A program made the translations under genes and the position numbers. Positions 9,420 through 17,116 of a DNA stretch of 64,000 nt are shown piece after piece (the stretch's first letter is position 1; each line of letters opens with the position of its first letter). This DNA comes from Bacteroidota bacterium. GTDB lineage: Bacteria > Bacteroidota > Bacteroidia > Flavobacteriales > Flavobacteriaceae. The DNA lies in the NCBI GenBank assembly GCA_023446155.1, contig JAEXIT010000006.1, positions 62,001 to 126,000 on the forward strand, read 5' to 3'. The notes under the pieces were generated by a model that saw only the letters and a list, made by a program, of their open reading frames with translations, had not been told where the DNA came from and ran no database searches.

Positions 9420-9516
9420 ATTCTTTGAAAAAAAATCCAGGCGTAAAGATACTACATTAAAGATTTATAAAACAGGAAAGTAAGGTTGTTAACGATAATT
9501 TAGCAAAGAACGCCAC

Positions 9517-10257
9517 TTACTTTTTGTTAATTTTTTCCTGAAATGCAAAATAGGCTCGTTGTGAGGCTTTTTCCTCTGCCTTTTTCTTGGAAGTCGCCCG
9601 GGCTCGGGCCACAATTTTATTGTCGATCTTTAGTTTTACGCCAAAATATTTGATCCCTTCGTTGCCATTATCCTCGAAAACGTCGTAATGAAAGGTGTGT
9701 TTTTCTTTCTGACACCATTCGATCAGCAAACTTTTGTAGCTGATTACTTTTCCTTCGAGTTTGGCAATGTCTACGTAGGGGACGATCACTTTTTTATGGA
9801 TAAATTTCTCGCAATAGGTAAAGCCACGATCCAGATATATAGCGCCGATTAAGGCTTCGAATAAATTGCCGTGGATGTTTTCGCCAAAATGCTGGGTGGA
9901 TACTTTGCTTTCGACATGACGGATTAGGTTCAGGTCTTTTCCCAGTTCGTTCAGGTGTTCACGGCTTACGATTTTCGACCGCATTTTGGTTAGATAACCT
10001 TCGTCGCCAGTGGGTACTTTATTGAATAGATGGGCGGCAATTACCGATCCTAGCATCGCATCACCTAAAAATTCCAGACGCTCGTAGTTCATCGGATTTC
10101 CCTCGTCGTCGGTTTTATTCATCGAACGATGGGTAAATGCCTTGCGATAATGAATCAGATTTAAAGGTTTAAAACCTAGTATTTTAGAAACATCATCAAA
10201 AAAAATCCCGTCTTCATTAGAGCGGGAATTTGAAAATATTTTTTTGATAATACTCAT
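9517..10257 (-). CDS. rnc: Ribonuclease III
   Basis: A 246-residue RNase III, which cleaves double-stranded RNA such as rRNA precursors. The family signature ERLEFLGDAMLGSVIA is near residues 60-75, and the second catalytic acidic cluster NLFEALIGAIYLDRG is near 130-145. A C-terminal dsRNA-binding domain follows (YKSLLIEWCQKEKHTFHY to KKKAEEKASQRAYFAF). It starts seven bases after fabF stops on the same strand. Confidence 0.96.
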   Translation of the reverse strand: MSIIKKIFSNSRSNEDGIFFDDVSKILGFKPLNLIHYRKAFTHRSMNKTDDEGNPMNYERLEFLGDAMLGSVIAAHLFNKVPTGDEGYLTKMRSKIVSREHLNELGKDLNLIRHVESKVSTQHFGENIHGNLFEALIGAIYLDRGFTYCEKFIHKKVIVPYVDIAKLEGKVISYKSLLIEWCQKEKHTFHYDVFEDNGNEGIKYFGVKLKIDNKIVARARATSKKKAEEKASQRAYFAFQEKINKK

Positions 10258-10264
10258 TACAAGA

Positions 10265-11518
10265 CTACAAATCCAATTTTTTCACAAGTACACATGCGTT
10301 GTGACCACCAAAACCAAACGTATTGCTCATAACCACTTTCATGTCTCTTTTCTGAGCCTGGTTAAAAGTAAAATTCAATTTACTGTCGATGTTTTCATCG
10401 TCTGTAAAATGGTTAATAGTTGGTGGAACAATTCCGTGTACAATCGAAAGGATAGAAGCGATGGCTTCAATCGCTCCGGCAGCACCCAACAGGTGACCGG
10501 TCATCGATTTGGTAGCATTCAGGTTCAAGGTATAGGCATGTTCGCCAAATACGTGCTGGATTGCTTTACTTTCGGCAATATCCCCAAGAGGAGTCGAAGT
10601 ACCGTGCATGTTTACACCGTCTACGTCGGTTGGTTGTAAACCGGCATCGCGTAAACAGTTTAACATTACGTTTTTCGCGCCAAATCCTTCCGGATGTGGA
10701 GCCGTGATATGATGTGCGTCAGCCGACATACCGCCACCGCCTATTTCACAATAGATTCGGGCGCCACGGGCAACAGCGTGATCATATTCTTCCAATACCA
10801 AAGCGCCGGCACCTTCACCTAAAACGAAACCTTCACGGTCTTTGTCCATCGGACGGGAAGCCGTTTTCGGATCGTCATTTCGGGTTGATAAGGCATGCAT
10901 GGCGTTAAAACCACCCATTCCGGCTATGGTTACAGCTGCTTCGGATCCACCGGTGATCATCACATCGGCATGTCCTAAACGGATGTAGTTAAAGGCATCG
11001 ATAAGTGCATTTGTTGAAGAAGCACAAGCCGAAACCGTTGTAAAGTTTGGTCCTCTGAAACCATATTTGATAGAGATATGACCGCCGGCAATATCGGCAA
11101 TCATTTTAGGGATAAAGAAAGGGTTGAATTTCGGGATTCCGCTACTTCTGGCAAAATCAATCACTTCCTGTTGGAAGGTTTCCAATCCGCCAATTCCGGA
11201 TCCCCAGATTACTCCTACTCTGTCTTTGTCTAATTTATCAAAATTGAAATTCGCATCGTTCACCGCCTCTTCGGATGACACCATTGCATATTGTGCATAG
11301 CGATCCATTTTTCGAGCTTCTTTACGATCTATGAAATTTTCAACATTAAAACCTTTTAATTCGCAGGCAAATTGTGTTTTGAAGTTGGAGGCATCAAAAT
11401 AAGTAATGGGAGCAGCTCCGCTTACACCGTTAATAAGACCATTCCAGTATTCCTGAATATTGTTTCCAATAGGAGTAAGAGCACCTAATCCTGTTACTAC
11501 AACTCGTCTTAATTTCAT
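10265..11518 (-). CDS. fabF: Beta-ketoacyl-ACP synthase II
   Basis: A 417-residue condensing enzyme that elongates acyl-ACP with malonyl-ACP. The nucleophile cysteine lies in VSACASSTNAL (near residue 165). The two catalytic histidines are in MHGTSTPLGD and SMTGHLLGAAGAIEA, preceded by the conserved lysine of NATKSMTG. The length and the GFGGHNACVLVKK ending fit FabF rather than FabB. It lies downstream of acpP on the same strand, separated by 199 bases that hold two hairpins. Confidence 0.97.
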   Translation of the reverse strand: MKLRRVVVTGLGALTPIGNNIQEYWNGLINGVSGAAPITYFDASNFKTQFACELKGFNVENFIDRKEARKMDRYAQYAMVSSEEAVNDANFNFDKLDKDRVGVIWGSGIGGLETFQQEVIDFARSSGIPKFNPFFIPKMIADIAGGHISIKYGFRGPNFTTVSACASSTNALIDAFNYIRLGHADVMITGGSEAAVTIAGMGGFNAMHALSTRNDDPKTASRPMDKDREGFVLGEGAGALVLEEYDHAVARGARIYCEIGGGGMSADAHHITAPHPEGFGAKNVMLNCLRDAGLQPTDVDGVNMHGTSTPLGDIAESKAIQHVFGEHAYTLNLNATKSMTGHLLGAAGAIEAIASILSIVHGIVPPTINHFTDDENIDSKLNFTFNQAQKRDMKVVMSNTFGFGGHNACVLVKKLDL

Positions 11519-11554
11519 ACGTTCAATTTTATAGTTTCAATTTAAACAAAAATA

Positions 11555-11593
11555 CCCATGTTGTTTTCTTTTATAAAGTAAAGGAAACATGGG
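11555..11593 (-). terminator. Hairpin with T-rich tail upstream of fabF
   Basis: The arms CCCATGTT (11555-11562) and AACATGGG (11586-11593) enclose a 23-base loop. On the minus strand the stem is followed by TATTTTTGTTT, so it has the form of an intrinsic terminator or attenuator. The first eight bases of this tail are also an exact -7 box (TATTTTTG, 11547-11554). Confidence 0.55.
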
Positions 11594-11670
11594 CAATTTG
11601 ATAGTATATTTAATGATTGTTACCAATCAGTTGTATTTCTTAACCAAATACCTGTTGAAAAATAATAACA

Positions 11671-11704
11671 CCCATGTATTCACGGTAAAACCGGAATACA
11701 TGGG
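11671..11704 (-). terminator. Long hairpin just downstream of acpP
   Basis: A perfect 11-base stem, CCCATGTATTC against GAATACATGGG, whose loop can itself pair (CGGT with ACCG). It sits 13 bases after the acpP stop. The tail on the minus strand is only moderately T-rich, so partial termination or 3'-end protection of the acpP mRNA is more likely than full termination. Confidence 0.6.
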
Positions 11705-11717
11705 ATTAATGAGGTTA

Positions 11718-11954
11718 TTATTTTTTAGCTTCTTCTATGTAAGAGATAGCTTGGCCAACAGTAGAAATGTTTTCAGCTTGGTCATCTGGAATTTGAATAT
11801 CGAATTCTTTTTCGAACTCCATAATAAGCTCAACAGTGTCTAATGAATCAGCTCCTAAATCGTTAGTGAAGCTTGCTTCCGTTACAACTTCGTTTTCGTC
11901 AACACCTAATTTGTCTACGATAATCGCTTTTACTCTTGATGCAATGTCTGACAT
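11718..11954 (-). CDS. acpP: Acyl carrier protein
   Basis: A 78-residue acidic acyl carrier protein. The phosphopantetheine attachment serine is in the motif [17 protein letters not shown] (near residue 38). It carries the growing acyl chain between FabH, FabF and the other fatty-acid synthase enzymes. It is the first gene of the run acpP-fabF-rnc-IPExxxVDY-pyk and has a near-ideal Bacteroidetes promoter upstream. Hairpins after it could make it more abundant than fabF. Confidence 0.98.
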   Translation of the reverse strand: MSDIASRVKAIIVDKLGVDENEVVTEASFTNDLGADSLDTVELIMEFEKEFDIQIPDDQAENISTVGQAISYIEEAKK

Positions 11955-11984
11955 AATCTTTAATTTTAAAATTTAATTTGTTGG

Positions 11985-12013
11985 CAAAAATAAAAAACTT
12001 TATTTTAAAACAA
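11985..12013 (-). promoter_or_regulatory. Promoter of acpP
   Basis: On the minus strand, TTG (12013-12011), an 18-base spacer and TATTTTTG (11992-11985). This matches the Bacteroidetes primary sigma consensus TTG-N17-23-TAnnTTTG. The start codon is about 30 bases further on. Confidence 0.8.
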
Positions 12014-12128
12014 CATTTTAGTTAATAAATGTAGCTACGAAAATAAAAAATTAATTTGAAAAGGCTCTCAAAAACTGTTTAATATCATTTATTATTCTTT
12101 TTTTTGCGGTCTGAAAAACAAAGGATAA

Positions 12129-12692
12129 ATGAGAAAGATCGTCATATTTGCCTCGGGTTCGGGAAGCAATGCAGAAAAAATAATTTTACACTTTAAAAAT
12201 AGTAATCTAGGGGTTGTTTCGGCCGTTTTTTCGAACAAACCGGATGCAAAAGTGTTGGAGAAATCGGAAAATTTAGGGATTTCGACTGTGGTTTTCGACA
12301 AAAATGCGCTTTCAGACGGTACGGTTTTGACAAAAATTGAGGCGATCGATCCCGATTTGATCGTTTTGGCAGGCTTCCTTTGGAAGTTTCCGGAATCGAT
12401 AATCGAACACTATCCGGGAAAAATCATAAACATTCATCCGGCCTTATTGCCAAAATATGGCGGAAAGGGAATGTATGGTATGAATGTACACCGCGCCATA
12501 CTCGAAAATGGCGAAAAAGAAACCGGAATTACCATACATTATGTAAACGAACACTACGATGAAGGCGGAATCCTGTTTCAGGCAACCGTTTCGGTAGAAG
12601 ATTGTACCACACCGGAAGCCATCGCAGCGAAAATTCAGGAATTGGAACACAAACATTTTCCAATAGTAATCGAAAACCTATTAAAAGCATAA
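12129..12692 (+). CDS. purN: Phosphoribosylglycinamide formyltransferase
   Basis: A 187-residue GAR transformylase that moves a formyl group from 10-formyl-THF to GAR in purine synthesis. The N-terminal ASGSGSNAEKII binds the phosphoribosyl group. The catalytic region IINIHPALLPKYGGKGMYG carries the Asn-His pair, and ITIHYVNEHYDEGGILF carries the catalytic Asp. Length is normal for the family. The rnhA start (GTG) follows one base after the stop, so the two are probably translated from one mRNA. Confidence 0.95.
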   Translation: MRKIVIFASGSGSNAEKIILHFKNSNLGVVSAVFSNKPDAKVLEKSENLGISTVVFDKNALSDGTVLTKIEAIDPDLIVLAGFLWKFPESIIEHYPGKIINIHPALLPKYGGKGMYGMNVHRAILENGEKETGITIHYVNEHYDEGGILFQATVSVEDCTTPEAIAAKIQELEHKHFPIVIENLLKA

Positions 12693-12693
12693 C

Positions 12694-13170
12694 GTGCATT
12701 CTCACGAAGTACATATATATACAGACGGCGCGGCCAAAGGAAATCCTGGTCCGGGCGGTTATGGTGTAATCCTGGAATGGGTAGGGAAACCGTATAAAAA
12801 AGAATTTTACGAAGGATTCCGACTAACAACCAATAACCGTATGGAATTGTTGGCGGTAATTGTGGGGCTGGAAAAACTTAAAATACAGGGAACGCGTGTT
12901 TTGGTGATTTCCGATTCCAAGTATGTGGTCGATTCGGTTTTAAAAAGATGGGTGTTTGGATGGGAAAAGAAAAACTTCGACGGGAAGAAAAATCCCGACC
13001 TCTGGATGCGGTTTTTAAAGATTTACCGGAAGCACCACGTCGATTTCAAATGGGTGAAAGGGCACAACAATCATCCTCAGAATGAGCGTTGTGATCAATT
13101 AGCGGTAATGGCTTCACAACAGGAAAAACTTTCGGTAGACACCTATTACGAAAAAGTGCAGCACGATTAA
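12694..13170 (+). CDS. rnhA: Ribonuclease HI
   Basis: A 158-residue RNase H1, which cleaves the RNA strand of RNA-DNA hybrids. The acidic catalytic residues are all visible: IYTDGAAKGNPGPGG (Asp), NNRMELLAVIVGLE (Glu), VISDSKYVVDSV (Asp) and KGHNNHPQNERCDQLA (His and Asp). The start used is GTG at 12694, directly after the purN stop. No nearer ATG would keep the N-terminal strand, so the GTG is well supported. Confidence 0.95.
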   Translation: MHSHEVHIYTDGAAKGNPGPGGYGVILEWVGKPYKKEFYEGFRLTTNNRMELLAVIVGLEKLKIQGTRVLVISDSKYVVDSVLKRWVFGWEKKNFDGKKNPDLWMRFLKIYRKHHVDFKWVKGHNNHPQNERCDQLAVMASQQEKLSVDTYYEKVQHD

Positions 13171-13215
13171 GTGCGGTTTTGTGAAACTTTACCATTACTT
13201 TGTGATGCTGAACCG

Positions 13216-13246
13216 TTGCAACTCTGAAACTTATGAAGTATATTTG
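13216..13246 (+). promoter_or_regulatory. Promoter of the PfkB kinase gene
   Basis: TTG (13216-13218), a 20-base spacer and TATATTTG (13239-13246), 23 bases before the ATG at 13270. Confidence 0.75.
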
Positions 13247-13269
13247 CACCCTAATTTTCAACACGTTTT

Positions 13270-14199
13270 ATGAACAAACTATTAATTGTAGGTACCGTTG
13301 CGTTTGATGCGATTGAAACGCCATTCGGAAAAACTGACAAGATTCTAGGTGGAGCGGCAACGTATATCGGGCTGTCGGCTTCATTTTTCAATATAAAATC
13401 AGCGATCGTTTCTGTTGTAGGAGAAGATTTTCCGGAAGCGTATTTGGACTTGCTTCGAAATAAAAACATCGATATTTCAGGAGTGGAAGTGGTTAAAGGT
13501 GGAAAAACGTTCTTTTGGAGCGGACGCTACCATAACGATTTGAACTCCAGAGATACTTTAGATACCCAATTAAATGTACTAGCTGATTTTCAGCCTAAAG
13601 TACCAGCCGATTATACCGATGCTGACGTCGTAATGTTAGGAAACCTGCACCCAATTGTACAAAGCAGTGTTTTGGATCAGATGACAGCACGTCCGAAATT
13701 AGTCGTATTGGATACCATGAACTTCTGGATGGATTGTGCACTACCAGAATTACTGGACGTAATGAAACGAGTAGATGTAATCACCATTAACGATGAGGAA
13801 GCGCGTCAGTTATCAGGGGAATATTCTCTGGTTAAAGCTGCTGCCAAAATTCATACAATGGGACCAAAATATGTAGTGATCAAAAAAGGAGAACACGGTG
13901 CGTTATTGTTCCACAATAAAGACGTATTCTTTGCACCGGCTTTACCGCTGGAGGAAGTTTTTGATCCGACCGGAGCCGGAGATACTTTCGCAGGAGGGTT
14001 CTCAGGATTTATTGCACAAAGCGAAAACATTTCATTTGGCAATATGAAAAATGCAATTGTATACGGTTCGAACTTAGCTTCGTTCTGTGTGGAAGAATTC
14101 GGAACACAACGTATGGAGCGTTTGGAAAAACACGAAGTACTGTCCCGACTACAACAGTTTAAAGCGCTGACACAGTTCGACATCGCATTACAAGATTAA
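13270..14199 (+). CDS. PfkB family sugar/nucleoside kinase
   Basis: A 309-residue ribokinase-fold kinase. The glycine-rich N-terminal motif ILGGAATYIGLSASFF and the C-terminal signature DPTGAGDTFAGGFSGF (near residues 236-251, with the catalytic Asp in GAGD) are both clear. The substrate cannot be named from the motifs. Its position 64 bases before a PurF-like amidotransferase and after purN makes a nucleoside or ribose-type substrate plausible, but that is inference only. It has its own promoter, and a terminator lies between it and the next gene. Confidence 0.88.
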   Translation: MNKLLIVGTVAFDAIETPFGKTDKILGGAATYIGLSASFFNIKSAIVSVVGEDFPEAYLDLLRNKNIDISGVEVVKGGKTFFWSGRYHNDLNSRDTLDTQLNVLADFQPKVPADYTDADVVMLGNLHPIVQSSVLDQMTARPKLVVLDTMNFWMDCALPELLDVMKRVDVITINDEEARQLSGEYSLVKAAAKIHTMGPKYVVIKKGEHGALLFHNKDVFFAPALPLEEVFDPTGAGDTFAGGFSGFIAQSENISFGNMKNAIVYGSNLASFCVEEFGTQRMERLEKHEVLSRLQQFKALTQFDIALQD

Positions 14200-14210
14200 C
14201 GGAAACATCC

Positions 14211-14235
14211 GAAGCCTCGAAACGGGGCTTTTTTT
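14211..14235 (+). terminator. Rho-independent terminator after the PfkB kinase gene
   Basis: A hairpin AAGCCTCG-aaa-CGGGGCTT (one G-T pair) followed by a run of T residues. Confidence 0.85.
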
Positions 14236-14263
14236 ATTAATACACAACAACAACACAACAACT

Positions 14264-16162
14264 ATGAGTGACGCAATAAAACACGAGTGTGGCATTGCCC
14301 TTTTACGATTAAAAAAACCATTATCCTTTTATAAAGAAAAATATGGTTCTGCTTTCTACGGGATACAGAAAATGTACCTGTTGATGGAGAAACAGCATAA
14401 CAGAGGACAAGATGGAGCCGGTTTGGCGAGTATTAAACTGGATGTGGAACCGGGAGAGCGCTATATCAGCAGAATCCGTTCCAACCAGTCGCAGCCGATT
14501 CAGGATATTTTTGCGCAAATCAACCAGCGCATTAACGAAGAGTTGCAGGCACATCCGGAATATAATGACAACGTGGATCTGCAGAAACAGGAAATTCCAT
14601 ATATCGGAGAATTGTTTTTAGGACACGTACGTTACGGAACTTTTGGTAAAAACAGTATCGAAAGTGTGCACCCGTTTTTACGTCAGAACAACTGGATGCA
14701 TCGTAATCTGATTGTAGCCGGAAACTTCAACATGACCAATGTTAAAGAATTGTTCGACGACCTGGTTCGATTGGGGCAACATCCGAAAGAAATGGCCGAT
14801 ACCGTTACCGTAATGGAAAAAATCGGACACTTTTTGGATGATGAAGTAACCGATTTGTACCAACAATGTAAAAACGAAGGATTAAGTAAAAGAGATGCGT
14901 CACCGGAAATTGCAGAACGTTTGGATATTGCCCGTATTTTACGACGTGCTTCCAAAAACTGGGATGGTGGCTATGCTATGGCGGGACTTTTAGGACATGG
15001 CGATGCATTTGTAACCCGTGATCCGGCTGGAATCCGTCCGGCATTCTATTATCAGGATGATGAAATCGTAGTTGTAGCGTCCGAAAGACCGGTAATTCAA
15101 ACCGTATTTAACGTGCCGTTTGAAGAAATCCGCGAAATCACACCGGGACATGCGATCATTGTTAAAAAAGACGGAAGAGTACTGGACGAACAAATCCGTG
15201 AAGCCTTACCGTTAAAAGCTTGTTCGTTCGAAAGAATTTATTTCTCAAGAGGAAGTGATGCTGAAATTTACCAGGAGCGCAAAGAATTAGGAAAGCTGAT
15301 CATGCCTGCGGTATTGGAAGCGATCGGAAATGATACCGATAACACGGTGTTTTCCTATATTCCCAATACGGCGGAAACTTCTTTTTACGGAATGGTCGAA
15401 GCCGCACAGGACTTTTTAAACCAGCGTAAGATTTCCGATATTTTAGCGAATAAAGAAGTGTTGACGGCCGAAAAATTACAAGATATATTATCGGTAAAAC
15501 TCCGAACCGAAAAAGTAGCGATCAAAGACGCGAAATTGCGAACGTTTATTACCGAGGATAGTAGCCGTGATGATTTGGTGGCACACGTATATGATGTAAC
15601 CTATGGTGTGATCCAACCAAGCGACAATTTGGTGATCATTGACGATAGTATCGTACGTGGAACGACCTTGAAAAAGAGTATCATCAAGATGATGGATCGT
15701 TTGCATCCGAAGAAAATCGTAATTGTGTCTTCGGCACCGCAAATCCGTTATCCCGATTGTTACGGAATTGATATGGCCAAACTGGAAGGTTTAATCGCAT
15801 TCCAGGCGACATTGGAGCTGTTAAGAGAACGCAACTTGTACCATTTGGTGGATGAAGTGTATCAAAAATCGAAAGCACAGGAAAACCTTCCGGACAGTGA
15901 AGTGGTAAACTATGTAAAAGAAATATACGCGCCATTTACGGATCAGGAAATTTCAGACAAGATTGCGGAGATGTTAACTTCGTCGGATGTAAACGCCGAT
16001 GTGAAAATCATCTTCCAAACGGTAGCTAATTTACACACAGCTTGTCCTAAAAATTTAGGGGATTGGTATTTCACAGGGGATTATCCAACCAACGGTGGGA
16101 ATCGCGTTGTGAACCGTGCTTTTATGAATTTTTACGAAGGTAAAGACGCCCGTGCGTACTAG
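14264..16162 (+). CDS. PurF-like amidophosphoribosyltransferase (long form)
   Basis: A 632-residue class II glutamine amidotransferase fused to a phosphoribosyltransferase. After an eight-residue propeptide the likely nucleophile is Cys9 (HECGIALLRL). Glutaminase loops NRGQDGAGLASI, LGHVRYGT and VAGNFNMTN are present, and the PRPP loop VIIDDSIVRGTTLKKS is near residue 460. Classic PurF is about 470-510 residues; the extra length is spread over an insertion after residue 60, a region around 180-220 and the C-terminal 130 residues. It probably makes phosphoribosylamine from PRPP and glutamine. A Bacteroidetes genome may also carry a standard-length purF, so I leave the symbol blank. Confidence 0.85.
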   Translation: MSDAIKHECGIALLRLKKPLSFYKEKYGSAFYGIQKMYLLMEKQHNRGQDGAGLASIKLDVEPGERYISRIRSNQSQPIQDIFAQINQRINEELQAHPEYNDNVDLQKQEIPYIGELFLGHVRYGTFGKNSIESVHPFLRQNNWMHRNLIVAGNFNMTNVKELFDDLVRLGQHPKEMADTVTVMEKIGHFLDDEVTDLYQQCKNEGLSKRDASPEIAERLDIARILRRASKNWDGGYAMAGLLGHGDAFVTRDPAGIRPAFYYQDDEIVVVASERPVIQTVFNVPFEEIREITPGHAIIVKKDGRVLDEQIREALPLKACSFERIYFSRGSDAEIYQERKELGKLIMPAVLEAIGNDTDNTVFSYIPNTAETSFYGMVEAAQDFLNQRKISDILANKEVLTAEKLQDILSVKLRTEKVAIKDAKLRTFITEDSSRDDLVAHVYDVTYGVIQPSDNLVIIDDSIVRGTTLKKSIIKMMDRLHPKKIVIVSSAPQIRYPDCYGIDMAKLEGLIAFQATLELLRERNLYHLVDEVYQKSKAQENLPDSEVVNYVKEIYAPFTDQEISDKIAEMLTSSDVNADVKIIFQTVANLHTACPKNLGDWYFTGDYPTNGGNRVVNRAFMNFYEGKDARAY

Positions 16163-16216
16163 AAGTAGTTAAAAACACGCTTTTTATCGAATTTATTAGT
16201 AGATAATCTGATTTTT

Positions 16217-16247
16217 TTGATAGCGAAAAGCATTGACAATACATTTG
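16217..16247 (+). promoter_or_regulatory. Orphan promoter between the PurF-like gene and sod
   Basis: TTG (16217-16219), a 20-base spacer and TACATTTG (16240-16247), an exact consensus match. No gene starts downstream on this strand before the terminator at 16293-16327. Confidence 0.6.
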
Positions 16248-16252
16248 TATCA

Positions 16253-16327
16253 CCATAGCATTAGTAGGTTAAGTTTATGGTAGATTTGGGGCAAAAAGGG
16301 TGGAATTCTATTCCACCTTTTTATTTT
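16253..16327 (+). ncRNA. Candidate small RNA of about 75 bases
   Basis: Defined only by the promoter at 16217-16247 and the strong intrinsic terminator at 16293-16327; the 5' end is estimated as about six bases after the -7 box. No RNA family is recognised. A 32-codon reading frame (16277-16375) runs through both terminators and is unlikely to be a gene. The alternative is that the terminator simply ends the PurF-like transcript and the promoter match is chance. Confidence 0.35.
16293..16327 (+). terminator. Rho-independent terminator (PurF-like gene or candidate sRNA)
   Basis: The stem GGTGGAAT-tct-ATTCCACC is flanked by an A-run and a long T-run. It is well suited to terminate plus-strand transcripts. 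Confidence 0.85.
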
Positions 16328-16338
16328 TATAGAAATAA

Positions 16339-16369
16339 AAAACCCCGACAGTATTACCATCGGGGCTAT
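16339..16369 (-). terminator. Terminator of the superoxide dismutase gene
   Basis: The arms CCCCGA and TCGGGG enclose an 11-base loop. On the minus strand the hairpin is followed by a T-run. It sits 20 bases after the sod stop codon. Confidence 0.8.
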
Positions 16370-16388
16370 TTGTAAATGTTATTTCAGA

Positions 16389-16997
16389 TTATTTTGCAGC
16401 TGCATAACGTTTTGCTACTTCAGCCCAGTTAATCACATTGAAAAACGCCTCAATATAATCTGGTCTTCTATTTTGATAGTGCAAATAGTAAGCATGTTCC
16501 CAAACGTCCATTCCTAAAATTGGAGTTCCGCCACATCCGATACCTGGCATTAATGGGTTGTCCTGATTTGGAGTCCCACAAACATCCAGTTTTCCACCTT
16601 TCTGAACACATAACCATGCCCATCCGGATCCGAATTGTGTGGCACCCGCTTTTGAAAACTGTGCTTTAAATTCGTCAAAAGAACCAAAAGAAGCATTAAT
16701 CGCTTCAGCCAGTTCTCCTGTTGGTAATCCACCGCCATTTGGCGCCATTACTTCCCAAAATAAATTGTGATTGTAAAAACCACCACCGTTATTACGAACG
16801 GCTGCTTTAGATAAATCAAGACCGTTAAGGATTTCTTCGATTGTTTTTCCTTCTAAATCCGTTCCTGCGATAGCAGCGTTTAAATTCGTAGTATAAGCAT
16901 TGTGATGTTTAGAATGGTGAATCTCCATTGTACGGGCATCAATATGAGGCTCTAACGCGTCATAAGCATATGGAAGTTTTGGTAATTCGAAAGCCAT
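16389..16997 (-). CDS. Superoxide dismutase (Fe/Mn family)
   Basis: A 202-residue Fe/Mn superoxide dismutase that converts superoxide to oxygen and hydrogen peroxide. Metal ligands are visible: His in [16 protein letters not shown] (near residue 28), His in [10 protein letters not shown] (near 75), and Asp and His in [20 protein letters not shown] (near 165-170). I cannot decide iron versus manganese by eye. There is no signal peptide, so it is cytoplasmic. A -7 box (TAATTTTG on the minus strand, 17040-17033) lies upstream, and an inverted repeat at 17083-17101 may be an operator. Confidence 0.96.
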   Translation of the reverse strand: MAFELPKLPYAYDALEPHIDARTMEIHHSKHHNAYTTNLNAAIAGTDLEGKTIEEILNGLDLSKAAVRNNGGGFYNHNLFWEVMAPNGGGLPTGELAEAINASFGSFDEFKAQFSKAGATQFGSGWAWLCVQKGGKLDVCGTPNQDNPLMPGIGCGGTPILGMDVWEHAYYLHYQNRRPDYIEAFFNVINWAEVAKRYAAAK

Positions 16998-17032
16998 AGT
17001 ATTTTTATTTAAAGATTAGTATTAATTTTATT

Positions 17033-17040
17033 CAAAATTA
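17033..17040 (-). promoter_or_regulatory. -7 box of the sod promoter
   Basis: An exact TAATTTTG on the minus strand, 35 bases before the sod start. No TTG is found at the usual -33 distance. Confidence 0.5.
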
Positions 17041-17082
17041 TAAATTATACTTTGGAATAAAAAATAGTAATTTTCTATTCTG

Positions 17083-17101
17083 ATATTGGTAATACCAATA
17101 T
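17083..17101. promoter_or_regulatory. Inverted repeat, candidate operator between sod and the AddA-like gene
   Basis: A perfect dyad ATATTGGT-AAT-ACCAATAT in the 119-base divergent gap. It lies about 40 bases upstream of the sod -7 box and 15 bases before the AddA-like start codon. The regulator is unknown. Confidence 0.4.
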
Positions 17102-17116
17102 AAACATTTCTTAATT

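Noticed and set aside
16277..16375. 32-codon frame starting ATG inside the candidate small RNA
   Set aside because: It runs straight through two terminator hairpins, so it is unlikely to be translated.
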